From the NCBI GenBank assembly GCA_005808475.1, contig SYLY01000145.1, forward strand, positions 1 to 54,069: a stretch of DNA of 54,069 nt, in the 5' to 3' direction. A model generated the notes under the pieces. The model was not told where the DNA came from. It saw nothing but the letters and a program-made list of their open reading frames with translations, and did no database searches. Made by a program: the position numbers and the translations under genes. Positions 26,133 through 34,870 of this stretch are shown here, in pieces (positions within the stretch are counted from its first letter, which is position 1; every line of letters begins with the position of its first letter). The stretch comes from Acidobacteriota bacterium. Its GTDB lineage: Bacteria; Acidobacteriota; Terriglobia; Bryobacterales; Bryobacteraceae.

Positions 26133-28262
26133 ATGGACCCTCGTACTTTAGGCGCGGGATTGGCCGCGGCACTCGTCCTGGCGGCTCCGCTGAGCCCGCA
26201 ACGGCGCTCGATTCCGAAATCGGGATACCGGACTTGGGAGGTGTATGGCGGCGGCAACGACAGCATCCGCTACTCCGCGCTGAAGCAGATCGACCGGTCC
26301 AACGCCAGCCGCCTGCGCGAGGCCTGGCGGTTCGATACCGGAGATGCGCTCCCCGGATCGGAAATGCAGGCCAATCCCATTGTGGTGGATGGCGTCCTTT
26401 ATTCAGTGACACCGAAGCTCCGCGTCATCGCACTGGACGCCGCCACGGGCAAGCTGCGCTGGTCGTTCGATCCCAACCGCGACGCCAAGATCGGGGGCAG
26501 GCGCAAATCGCGTGGCGTCACCTATTGGACAGATGGAAGTAATGCTCGCATCTTCTTCGTATGGCGGCATTTGCTCCACGCGCTGGACGCCCGCACCGGG
26601 CGGCTGGTGGAAGGATTCGGCTCCCAGGGCACGTTGGATATCCGCGAGGGACTGGGCCGCGACGCGAACGAGTTGAACGTGATCGCGACCACTCCGGGCA
26701 TCATATATAAGGATGCGCTGATTCTCGGGAGCCTGGTCAGCGAGGACTTGCCCTCGGCGCCAGGCGACATCCGCGCCTACGACGTCCGTACCGGGAAGAT
26801 CCGCTGGACCTTTCACACCATCCCCCGGCCCGGTGAGTTCGGCTACGAGACGTGGCCTCGGGACGCCTGGAAGTACACCGGCGGAGCGAACAATTGGGCG
26901 GGCATGGCGCTGGACGAGAAGCGGGGACTGGTGTTCATTCCCACCGGATCGGCATCCTACGACTTCTACGGGGCGAATCGCCACGGCGACAATCTCTTCG
27001 CCAACTGCCTGCTCGCGCTGAAGGCGGAATCCGGCGAGCGGGTCTGGCACTTTCAGACGGTGCGGCACGACCTGTGGGATCGCGATCATCCGGCGCCGCC
27101 CACGCTGATCACGGTCGCAAAGGATGGGAAACTGCTGGACGCCGTGGCACAGATCACCAAGTCCGGCCACGTCTTCGTGTTCGAACGGGAAACGGGAAGG
27201 CCGGTGTTCCCGATCGAGGAGCGGGAAGTTCCGGCGTCGGAAGTGGATGGAGAAAAGGCGGCTCGTACGCAGCCGATTCCCGTCAAGCCGCCCGCGTTCG
27301 CGCGCCAGGTACTGACCGAGGAGATGCTGACCAAGCGGACTCCCGAGGCGAATCGCGCCGTCGTGGAGCGGTTCCGCAAGATCCGCAGCGCCGGTCAGTT
27401 CGTACCGCCGAGCTTCGAAGGCACCGTCGTGTTCCCCGGTTTCGACGGCGGCGGCGAGTGGGGCGGCGCGGCGTTCGATCCGGAGACGGGACTTTTCTAC
27501 GTCAATTCCAACGAGATGGCGTGGATCTTGAAAATGATTCCGAGGCCAGCCCACGCGGCCTCGGCGAACGGCCGCGAGCTCTACCTGACCCACTGTTCGA
27601 GCTGCCACCAGAAGGATCTGAAGGGGACGCCGCCCGAGTTCCCCTCGCTGGCCGGCATCGGAAGGCGGTACACCAGCGGTGAGGTCTCGGGTCTGATCCG
27701 CGCGGGTCAGGGACGTATGCCCGCGTTCGGGCACCTGCCGCGACCGGTGGTCGCCGCGATGACGGATTACCTGATGACCGGCAGGGAGGGCGGCCCCGCG
27801 GAGGGCGGCGGCGCGAATCCTTATTGGAGCAAGTACACCATCGACGGCTACAACAAGTTCCTCGATCCCGACGGGTATCCGGCGGTGGCTCCGCCGTGGG
27901 GGACGCTCAATGCCATCGACATGGACAGGGGCGAGATCGCGTGGAAGATCCCGTTCGGCGAGTTCCCGGAACTGGCCGCCAAGGGGGCGAGGAACACGGG
28001 TTCGGAAAACTACGGTGGTCCGGTGGTCACGGCGGGAGGCGTCCTGTTCATCGGGGCGACCAATCACGACAACAAGTTCCGGGTGTTCGACAAAGCAAAC
28101 GGCAAGCTCTTGTGGGAAACGACGCTCCCCGCGGCCGGCAACGCCACGCCCGCTACTTATGAGGTGAACGGGCGGCAGTTCGTGGTGATCGCCTGTGGCG
28201 GCGGGAAGTCTGGCCGGCCCTCGGGCGGGACGTACGTCGCTTTCGCGCTTCCGGTGAAGTAA
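26133..28262 (+). CDS. PQQ-dependent dehydrogenase with embedded cytochrome c domain
   Basis: The ATG at 26133 starts a signal-peptide-like segment ([17 protein letters not shown]). The 709-residue protein is an eight-bladed quinoprotein propeller of the glucose/alcohol dehydrogenase type: [67 protein letters not shown] in pieces, and the C-terminal [23 protein letters not shown] cytochrome c domain is inserted near residues 475-570 with a single heme site C488-x-x-C491-H492 (CSSCHQ). It probably oxidises a sugar or polyol in the periplasm and delivers electrons through its own heme. The substrate is unknown. The peptidase gene follows 9 bases later. Confidence 0.88.
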   Translation: MDPRTLGAGLAAALVLAAPLSPQRRSIPKSGYRTWEVYGGGNDSIRYSALKQIDRSNASRLREAWRFDTGDALPGSEMQANPIVVDGVLYSVTPKLRVIALDAATGKLRWSFDPNRDAKIGGRRKSRGVTYWTDGSNARIFFVWRHLLHALDARTGRLVEGFGSQGTLDIREGLGRDANELNVIATTPGIIYKDALILGSLVSEDLPSAPGDIRAYDVRTGKIRWTFHTIPRPGEFGYETWPRDAWKYTGGANNWAGMALDEKRGLVFIPTGSASYDFYGANRHGDNLFANCLLALKAESGERVWHFQTVRHDLWDRDHPAPPTLITVAKDGKLLDAVAQITKSGHVFVFERETGRPVFPIEEREVPASEVDGEKAARTQPIPVKPPAFARQVLTEEMLTKRTPEANRAVVERFRKIRSAGQFVPPSFEGTVVFPGFDGGGEWGGAAFDPETGLFYVNSNEMAWILKMIPRPAHAASANGRELYLTHCSSCHQKDLKGTPPEFPSLAGIGRRYTSGEVSGLIRAGQGRMPAFGHLPRPVVAAMTDYLMTGREGGPAEGGGANPYWSKYTIDGYNKFLDPDGYPAVAPPWGTLNAIDMDRGEIAWKIPFGEFPELAAKGARNTGSENYGGPVVTAGGVLFIGATNHDNKFRVFDKANGKLLWETTLPAAGNATPATYEVNGRQFVVIACGGGKSGRPSGGTYVAFALPVK

Positions 28263-28271
28263 GGAGAGCCA

Positions 28272-30413
28272 GTGCTAGGAATCTTATGGGGTTTAGCGGT
28301 GCTGAGCGCCGCCCTTGCCGGGGAGAAGGCGGTCACTCCGCGGGACGCGGCTGCTACGCCCGTAGTGGCCGGACCGGCGTCGATCGTCTGGTCCCGCGAC
28401 GGGGCGAAGTTCGCCTGGAAGGAACGCGACCGGATCTGGATCGCTGCCGTGCCCAGCGGGAACCGCCGCGAGTTGCTGGCGCTTTCAGCGCTGAAAGACG
28501 CGGCGGTGGATGCGCCTGAACCGTCGCGGTTCGGCTGGGTGAACCGGGGCGTCCGCGAGCAGCCGGTCCAGTGGTTCCCCGACGGGCAGCGGCTGCTCCT
28601 GGCGGTTGACGGCGACCTCTTCGTGGTGACCGAAGCCGATGGGAAGTGGGAGCAGTTGACGAAGACGGAGCGGATCGAAGCCGATCCGAAGCTATCGCCC
28701 GACGGACGCTGGATCAGCTTCCGGCGCGATCACGAGCTATACGCGATGGAGGTAAAGTCGCGCAAGGTCAACCGGCTGACACACGATGGGGACGCGACGC
28801 GCTGGAACGCGGAGCTCGACTGGGTCTATCCGGAAGAGTTGGCGATCCCGACGGCGCACTGGTGGTCGCCCGATTCGCGGCGGATCGCCTATCTGCAATT
28901 CGACTTGTCCAACCAGATGGTGTATCCACACGGCGATCTGCTGAAGCTCCGCCCGGCCGCCGAACCCCAGCGTTATCCGCAAGCTGGGACACCAAACGCA
29001 AAGGTCCGCTTGGGAGTGGTGGGGGCGGCGGGGGGCAAGACGAAGTGGCTGGATCCGGGGATGGACGGCGAACGCCTCACGGCGCGCGTCACGTGGATGG
29101 ACGCAACGTCGATCGCGGTTCATCTGCTCAGCCGGGTGCAGGACAAGCTGGACGTGATCGCGGTCGACTCGGGGAATGGGCGGACTCGTGCGTTGCGGTC
29201 GGAGAGCGCAGCCACGTGGGTTAACCTACGTGACGACTTCGCTTTCCTGGCGGATTCGTCGAAACTGCTTTATGGGAGCGATCGCGGGGCAGGGTACCGC
29301 CATCTCTACATCGGGGACCGTGCGCTCACCAGCGGCGAATGGGAGGTCACCGACTTGGTCTGCGTCGATGAGAAAGCCAGCCGCGTCTTCTACCTATCGA
29401 CCGAAGCCGATGCGCGCGAGCGCCATCTTTACGCGGCCGGTTTCGATGGTGGGGGCAAGGCGCGGATCAGCTCCGAGCCCGGGACGCACACCGTCTCGAT
29501 GGCGCCGGGTTGCGGCAGCTACCTGGATACGTGGTCGAGCCTGACCGAGCCGCCGCGCAAGGTCCTGCGCGACGCGAAGGGAAGATTGCTGGCGGAACTG
29601 ACGCCGCCGGACCGGAAGGTGACCGCGGAGTTCCGGCTGCTGCCGAACGAACTGGTCGATTTTCGTGGCTCCGACGGGACGCTGTTCCATGCGCGCGTGG
29701 TCAAGCCGGTGGATTTCGACGCGTCGCGGAAGTATCCGGCGGTGGTGATGGTGTACGGCGGTCCGCACTCGCAGACGGTGAAGAATCAATGGCGGGGCGC
29801 GGATTGGGATCAGGCGCTGGCGCATCGGGGATTCGTGATCTGGCAGATGGACGGGCGCGGATCGGCCGGGCGTGGCCACGCCTTCGAGAAGCAGCTGTAC
29901 AGGCGGTTCGGCAAGCAGGAGCTGGCCGATCAGCTCGAAGGCGTGCGGCATCTGCTCTCGATGGGCTTTGTGGATCCGGCGCGCGTGGGTATGTACGGTT
30001 GGAGCTACGGCGGCTACATGACGCTCTACAGTCTGTTCAACGCGCCGGAGGTTTTCGCGGCCGGCGTATCGGGCGCGCCTCCCACCGATTGGCGCCAATA
30101 CGACACCATCTACACGGAGCGCTACCTGGGTCTGCCTTCTGAAAACGAGACCGGGTACAGGGACAGCTCCGTCGTGTTCCAGGCGGAGAAGCTGCGGGGG
30201 AAGCTGATGCTGGTCCACAACTTCGAAGACGATAATGTCCTGTTCCAGCACACCCTGCGCATGATCGACGCTTTGCAGCGCGCGGGGAAGCGGTTCGACT
30301 TTCTGCTGTATCCGCAGAAATCCCATCATGTCGGGGGAGCCGTCCGGCTCCAGATGTTGGAGTCGATGACCGAATTCCTCGAACGGAGTCTGGCGGCGGC
30401 CCCAGCCAAGTAG
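28272..30413 (+). CDS. Dipeptidyl peptidase IV-type (S9B) serine peptidase
   Basis: Translation starts at GTG 28272 after AAGGAG. The 713-residue protein has a signal peptide (MLGILWGLAVLSAALAG) and an N-terminal beta-propeller (about 40-450; AELDWVYPEELAIPTAHWWSPDS contains the conserved DPP-IV glutamate motif). An alpha/beta-hydrolase domain follows: nucleophile Ser578 in GWSYGG, the acid in HNFEDDNV near 653, and a histidine near 685 in KSHHVG. DPP-IV enzymes remove X-Pro or X-Ala dipeptides from peptide N-termini, in the periplasm or outside the cell. With the protease on the other strand this suggests peptide scavenging. Confidence 0.92.
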   Translation: MLGILWGLAVLSAALAGEKAVTPRDAAATPVVAGPASIVWSRDGAKFAWKERDRIWIAAVPSGNRRELLALSALKDAAVDAPEPSRFGWVNRGVREQPVQWFPDGQRLLLAVDGDLFVVTEADGKWEQLTKTERIEADPKLSPDGRWISFRRDHELYAMEVKSRKVNRLTHDGDATRWNAELDWVYPEELAIPTAHWWSPDSRRIAYLQFDLSNQMVYPHGDLLKLRPAAEPQRYPQAGTPNAKVRLGVVGAAGGKTKWLDPGMDGERLTARVTWMDATSIAVHLLSRVQDKLDVIAVDSGNGRTRALRSESAATWVNLRDDFAFLADSSKLLYGSDRGAGYRHLYIGDRALTSGEWEVTDLVCVDEKASRVFYLSTEADARERHLYAAGFDGGGKARISSEPGTHTVSMAPGCGSYLDTWSSLTEPPRKVLRDAKGRLLAELTPPDRKVTAEFRLLPNELVDFRGSDGTLFHARVVKPVDFDASRKYPAVVMVYGGPHSQTVKNQWRGADWDQALAHRGFVIWQMDGRGSAGRGHAFEKQLYRRFGKQELADQLEGVRHLLSMGFVDPARVGMYGWSYGGYMTLYSLFNAPEVFAAGVSGAPPTDWRQYDTIYTERYLGLPSENETGYRDSSVVFQAEKLRGKLMLVHNFEDDNVLFQHTLRMIDALQRAGKRFDFLLYPQKSHHVGGAVRLQMLESMTEFLERSLAAAPAK

Positions 30414-30429
30414 CGGGGGTCCGCGGGCG

Positions 30430-30451
30430 GGAACGGCTACCTCGCCGTTCC
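30430..30451. terminator. Hairpin at the convergent junction of the S9 and S8 peptidase genes
   Basis: GGAACGGC at 30430-30437 pairs perfectly with GCCGTTCC at 30444-30451 around a six-base loop that takes in most of the S8 stop codon. It sits in the 23-base gap between the convergent genes and could end transcription from either side. There is no U tract, so a classic intrinsic terminator is doubtful. Confidence 0.35.
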
Positions 30452-32380
30452 GTACACTCTCAGGCTGGCCGAGAAGATCTCCCCTTCGTCTTCGGGCGAC
30501 GTGTCGATCACCGAGAGCACCCACGTTCTTCTGCTGTCCTCGCCCCAGTGGCGAACGGACGTGAACGTGTAGTTCTCGAAGTCCGAGTTGTCGTCGGCCG
30601 GGCGTGGAAGCACGAGGCTCCGCATGCCGGATGGCGCCGTCAGCAGGAACGCGAGATCGCCGCGATTCGGATGTTCGACATTGACGGTGAACTCGACATG
30701 CTCGACGCGGATTGAGTCGCTGACCCGGAACGGGATGTCGATCCCATCCCCGTCGTTGTCGGGGATCTCCGCCTCGATGCCGGGCTGGGAGACCGAGGTG
30801 GCAAGGAGGGGCCCCAGGTTCCTCCAATCGTCGGCCAAGGTCAACGCACCGGCGACATTGAGCAACCCAGCGCCGAACGAATGGCTGAAGGAGAATCCGC
30901 CGCCGTTCTGAACGAACGCGTCGCCGCCCCCGAGGCCTGCTCGGCGAGCGCTGCGCATGAGGATCTCCTTGACGTCGCGATAGCCGAGGCGCGGGTTCCG
31001 CTCGAGCAGGAGGGCCGCGGCGCCGGATACCTGGGGCGCGGCGGCGGACGTTCCGTTGAAGGCGTCCGTGTAGTCGACCGGGGCTTCGGTGGAGGGAAAG
31101 TCCTTCCTTCGAATCGCCGCCGCCTCGTTGCCGGTGACGGAGGTGGTCCACAGAACCTCGGGTGGCTGGAACTCGCCACCGTAGGCGGAGATCGCGACGT
31201 TGATGCCTTCTTCGCTGAACGAACTGGGCTGGTGCTGGCGATTCACGGCTCCGACGGCGATGGCGAAGCGCGAACTCGAGTATCCGTCGTAGCTCGAGTT
31301 GTCCTTGGAGCGGCGGCCGTTTCCGGCGGAGATGACGACAACCGTACCGAGTCCGTTGCGGTTCGCGGTGGCTGCCTTCTCCATGCCTGCCCTGGTGAGG
31401 GCGCTGGCGCGGCCGCCGGCCGCTCCGTCGTCGGCGGGTCCCCAGCTATTGCTGGACACATGGGTGACCGTGCCCGAGGGTTGCCACGCGAACGCATTGC
31501 CTTCGTCCTCATCGGACGCTGGCTCGGAAATGAGGCGCAGGCCCATGATCCTGGCTTCCGGGGCGACTCCCACGACGCCGATGCCATTGAATCCGCGCGC
31601 GCCGAGCAGCCCGGCGCAGGCGGTTCCATGGTTGTCGGAAGCCGCCGCCGGAGTCGGGTCGTTGGGCGCTCCGGTGTTGAAGTTCCGGTGGAAGCCGCTG
31701 TCGAGCGAGTAGGCGTTCTCCCGCAGATCCGCGTGCGCGATTTCGACGCCGTCGTCGACCACGGCAATGTTGATGCCCTTACCGGTCACGAAGTCCCAGG
31801 CGGCGGCAAGCCCGAGATCGCCGGAGGCGTCCTTCAGGTGCCATTGCTTGGAGTACAGCGGATCGTTCACGTTGCGGCGAAGAGTTCCACCGATGCCCGG
31901 CGCCTGGCGGCGAAATTGCTTCCTTGCGAGCACGGGCATGAATTCCAGGTCCTTGCGTCCAGCCAGCCAACGAAGCGCGGCGAGCGCGGCAGCGGGAGAA
32001 TCGTAGGCGACCGTGGTCCAACCGGCGAGCAGGCTGGGCTCGGCCGACCGCGCGGATGTTTCCATGCGGATCGCGTCGATCGCCGTTTCACCGGCGTTCT
32101 TCACGAGGACCTTCGCGGTCAGGGTTCGAGCGGCCCTGTCGAGGCGTTGGGCGCGATCCGCCGGAGTCATCTTGTCCAGCCGGTCGCGCGCCGGGAGTTC
32201 GGAGAGATCGTAGAGTACGATCGCCGATTTCCCTTGGACGGAGCGGCTCTTGGCGGCGAGCGAGTCCGGTGCGGCCAATTCGAAGCGCTGTTGGGCGCCA
32301 TTGCCGGAGAACTGGAATATGTCCTGAGCGGTGCAAGCCGCCGCCAGACACACCAAAAGCGTCAGGATTCTAAGTTTCAT
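30437..32380 (-). CDS. Secreted subtilisin/kexin-like serine protease (S8) with P-domain
   Basis: The start at 32380 begins a signal peptide (MKLRILTLLVCLAAACTAQ); an in-frame ATG 36 bases upstream would spoil it. The 647-residue protein has a pro-region, then the S8 domain with the aspartate in AVVDDGVEIAHAD (about residue 209), His251 in DNHGTACAG, the oxyanion asparagine in SAGNG (354) and Ser445 in NGTSAAAPQVSG. The last 130 residues form a proprotein-convertase P-domain (VEHVEFTVNVEHPNRGDLAF, LVLPRPADDNSDFENYTF, TWVLSVIDTSPEDEGEI), as in kexins. It probably acts outside the cell or in the periplasm. It follows argD by 32 bases. Confidence 0.92.
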   Translation of the reverse strand: MKLRILTLLVCLAAACTAQDIFQFSGNGAQQRFELAAPDSLAAKSRSVQGKSAIVLYDLSELPARDRLDKMTPADRAQRLDRAARTLTAKVLVKNAGETAIDAIRMETSARSAEPSLLAGWTTVAYDSPAAALAALRWLAGRKDLEFMPVLARKQFRRQAPGIGGTLRRNVNDPLYSKQWHLKDASGDLGLAAAWDFVTGKGINIAVVDDGVEIAHADLRENAYSLDSGFHRNFNTGAPNDPTPAAASDNHGTACAGLLGARGFNGIGVVGVAPEARIMGLRLISEPASDEDEGNAFAWQPSGTVTHVSSNSWGPADDGAAGGRASALTRAGMEKAATANRNGLGTVVVISAGNGRRSKDNSSYDGYSSSRFAIAVGAVNRQHQPSSFSEEGINVAISAYGGEFQPPEVLWTTSVTGNEAAAIRRKDFPSTEAPVDYTDAFNGTSAAAPQVSGAAALLLERNPRLGYRDVKEILMRSARRAGLGGGDAFVQNGGGFSFSHSFGAGLLNVAGALTLADDWRNLGPLLATSVSQPGIEAEIPDNDGDGIDIPFRVSDSIRVEHVEFTVNVEHPNRGDLAFLLTAPSGMRSLVLPRPADDNSDFENYTFTSVRHWGEDSRRTWVLSVIDTSPEDEGEIFSASLRVYGTAR

Positions 32381-32412
32381 GTTGTTGTTGTGTAGAACCG
32401 CTATTCGCGACG

Positions 32413-33645
32413 TCAACCGTTCTCACGCCGCGCCCAGTACTCGTCGCCCTTCTTGAAGAGCCTGGAGAGGATGCGCAACGCCTGGTCGACCTCCTTGGCG
32501 GAGATATTGTAGGGCGGCAGGAATCGCAGCACGGTGTCGTGCGTGCAGTTGATCAGCAGGCCTTCGGCGATCGCGTCCGTCACAAGTTGCTTGCCGGCCA
32601 TGTGCATGTCGACTCCGATCATCAGTCCGAACACGCGGACCTCCTTGACGAACTCGTGCCGCGCGGCGAGCTTTTCGAGCCCGTCGCGGAACTGATCGGA
32701 GCGCGCGGAGATGTTTTCGAACAGGCCGTCGAGGATGTCGAGGAACTCGAGCGCCACGCGGCAGGCGAGCGCGCCGCCTCCGAAGGTGGAACCGTGCATG
32801 CCGGTTTTGATCGCCTCGGCCGCGCGTTCGTTCGCCACGGTCACGCCCAGCGGAATGCCGGCCGCGAGCGGCTTGGCGGTGACCATGATGTCCGGCTGAA
32901 TCGTCTCACCGAGCGATTGGTAGGCGAAATAGGTGCCCGCGCGGCCCACGCCGCACTGGATTTCGTCGAAGGCGAGCAGCGCGTCGTGCTTGCCGGCCAT
33001 CGCTCGCGCGGTTCGCAACATGCGCGCGCAGACCGGATAGACGCCGCCTTCGCCCTGAATCACCTCGAGGAAGATGCCGGCCGTATTGGGACCGCAGGCC
33101 GCTTCCAGCGCCGCGTCGTCGCGCACGGGGACGAACTTCACGCCGGGCAGCAGAGGCTCGAACGGCTCGCGGTACTTGGGCTGGCCCGTGATCGCGATGG
33201 CGCCAGTGGTCCGGCCGTGGAAGGAGTTCTCGAGGGCCACGATCTCGAACTTATCCTTGGATCGCGCGTGGCCGTGCGACCGCATCATCTTGATCGCGGT
33301 TTCGACAGCCTCGGCGCCGGAGTTGCAGAAGAACACGCGGTCGAGCCCGCTGGCCTTGCAGAGCCGCTCGGCGAGCTTGCCCTGATGCTCGTGATAGTAG
33401 AGGTTCGACACGTGGATCATGCGCGCGGCCTGCTCGCGAATCACCTTGACGATGCGCGGGTGCGCGTGTCCGAGGGCGTTGACGCCGATGCCGGTGATGA
33501 GATCCAGGTATCGTTTTCCCTCGAAATCGAACAGGTACGAACCCTTGCCGCGGTCGAGCGCGAGCGGATAGCGTCCGTAGTTTCGCAACAGATACTTCTG
33601 TTCTCGCTCCGCGATCGTCTGCGCGGCGTTGGCGGTTTCCATCAT
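32413..33645 (-). CDS. argD: Acetylornithine aminotransferase-type class III aminotransferase
   Basis: The 410-residue PLP enzyme shows FCNSGAEAVETAIKMMR (about 104-120), FHGRTTGAIAITGQPKYR (about 138-155), EVIQGEGGVYP (about 193-203), LLAFDEIQCGVGRAG near 220 and the probable Schiff-base lysine in TAKPLAAGIPLG near 253. HGSTFGGGALACRVAL follows. These fit ArgD, which makes N-acetylornithine in arginine synthesis and often also serves lysine synthesis. No other arg gene is adjacent; instead it lies between the EEP-family gene (6 bases upstream) and the S8 protease. The lysine neighbourhood has Pro where most ArgD have Gly. Confidence 0.85.
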   Translation of the reverse strand: MMETANAAQTIAEREQKYLLRNYGRYPLALDRGKGSYLFDFEGKRYLDLITGIGVNALGHAHPRIVKVIREQAARMIHVSNLYYHEHQGKLAERLCKASGLDRVFFCNSGAEAVETAIKMMRSHGHARSKDKFEIVALENSFHGRTTGAIAITGQPKYREPFEPLLPGVKFVPVRDDAALEAACGPNTAGIFLEVIQGEGGVYPVCARMLRTARAMAGKHDALLAFDEIQCGVGRAGTYFAYQSLGETIQPDIMVTAKPLAAGIPLGVTVANERAAEAIKTGMHGSTFGGGALACRVALEFLDILDGLFENISARSDQFRDGLEKLAARHEFVKEVRVFGLMIGVDMHMAGKQLVTDAIAEGLLINCTHDTVLRFLPPYNISAKEVDQALRILSRLFKKGDEYWARRENG

Positions 33646-33651
33646 TTCAAT

Positions 33652-34842
33652 TTACTCCAGCACGATCTCCACTCCGATCGGATCGTGATCGGAGAGCGGG
33701 CCTCGCGGACCCTTGTTGACGTCGTGCAACACCAGTGGATTTTCGCATCGGACCTGCCGCGCGGCGAACCAGTCGATCATCAGCGGGCATCCGCCGCCCA
33801 CGTCCCGCAGCGCCCACCGAATGAAGGCGAAGCACCACAGGGGCACCCATTCGGCGAGCGCCTTGTGTTGGGCGAGATGATCGACATCGTAGAAGATCGA
33901 ATGGTCGCCGATGCGGTTGCAGCTCCGGAAATCGAAACCGCGGGTTTCGAGCAGTTGGAACAGGCCGCGTTCGAACCATCGGTAGGGGTGCAGGAAGTGG
34001 TTCCGGATGACGCGCTTCGGTCCCATGAACACGCGCAGCCAATAGCCCATGATCGCGTGGAAGGCGGTCGAAGAGTTGAAGGTCGTCGTGTTCCAGTCGC
34101 CTCCGATGAGCGCGGGGCCGGTGGGAAGCGCGTCCAGGATGTCGCCCATCTGCTCCATGCGGTGCCGCTGCGTCGAATTGGCGTCCAGGTGGACGCAGGC
34201 GACGGTCAGCGGGCCCGAGGGGAAGTCGACGGTCGCGGCGATCGAGGTTTGGCTCCCCAGCCGCTTTTCGTTCGACGCCATCTTGTCGATGCCGTTCCGC
34301 AGCGCGACGCGGCGGACTTCGCGCATCGGATAGCGGCTGAGGATCGCGTTGCCATGCAGGCCCAGTTCGTTGTCGCCTTCGACGTGGCGTTCGATGCCGG
34401 AGCCCTTGACCAGACTCAGGTAGCAAGGCGCGAAAACGTAGTCGAAGCCGAGTTCGGCGGCGATCGTCCGGGCGACGTCGGCGTTGCCGCTTCGCGCCAT
34501 TCCGACGTCGGTTTCGGTGAGAAGCATCAGGCCGCAGCTCTGCAGGTAGGGGTTGGCGCGGAAGGCCTCGAGTTGTCCGGCAAGCTCCTTGCCCCTTTCC
34601 ACGTTCCAGGCGAGCACGCGATGACGCGTGCCGGGCGGCCCTCCCTGCGAGAATCGCCCGTGGTGCAAAGTCTCCAACGCCAGCCGGAACCGGTCCTCTA
34701 ACTGGCGGTACACCGGGCTCGCCCGCAGTTCCGCCGTGGAAGAAAAGCCGGTCAAATTGTCGAAGTGCGGCCGCAGTTCTCGCCGAATCAGCTCCGCGAC
34801 TTCCTCCGGTCCGGCACGTTCGTACCGTTCCTCGATCCGCAT
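33652..34842 (-). CDS. Endonuclease/exonuclease/phosphatase (EEP) family protein
   Basis: The 396-residue protein has a helical N-terminal 70 residues, then an EEP fold with RVLAWNVERGKEL (Asn, about 78-90), LLTETDVGMARSGN (metal-binding Glu), YPMREVRRVAL, VACVHLDANSTQRHRMEQM, GGDWNTTTFN (D-x-N) and the C-terminal SDHDPIGVEI (D-H). All catalytic positions appear intact. The family contains DNA repair nucleases, sphingomyelinases and phosphoinositide phosphatases, so the substrate is open. It begins 28 bases after the last phage-type gene and ends 6 bases before argD, all on one strand. It may therefore be read from the phage-cluster transcript. GGGAG lies 9 bases upstream of its ATG. Confidence 0.83.
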   Translation of the reverse strand: MRIEERYERAGPEEVAELIRRELRPHFDNLTGFSSTAELRASPVYRQLEDRFRLALETLHHGRFSQGGPPGTRHRVLAWNVERGKELAGQLEAFRANPYLQSCGLMLLTETDVGMARSGNADVARTIAAELGFDYVFAPCYLSLVKGSGIERHVEGDNELGLHGNAILSRYPMREVRRVALRNGIDKMASNEKRLGSQTSIAATVDFPSGPLTVACVHLDANSTQRHRMEQMGDILDALPTGPALIGGDWNTTTFNSSTAFHAIMGYWLRVFMGPKRVIRNHFLHPYRWFERGLFQLLETRGFDFRSCNRIGDHSIFYDVDHLAQHKALAEWVPLWCFAFIRWALRDVGGGCPLMIDWFAARQVRCENPLVLHDVNKGPRGPLSDHDPIGVEIVLE

Positions 34843-34870
34843 GTGGATAATCTCCCATAATAGCGAAGTG

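Noticed and set aside
30881..32395. Plus-strand open frame opposite the S8 protease gene
   Set aside because: The protease frame shows a signal peptide and an intact catalytic triad; the opposite frame is a by-product of codon bias.
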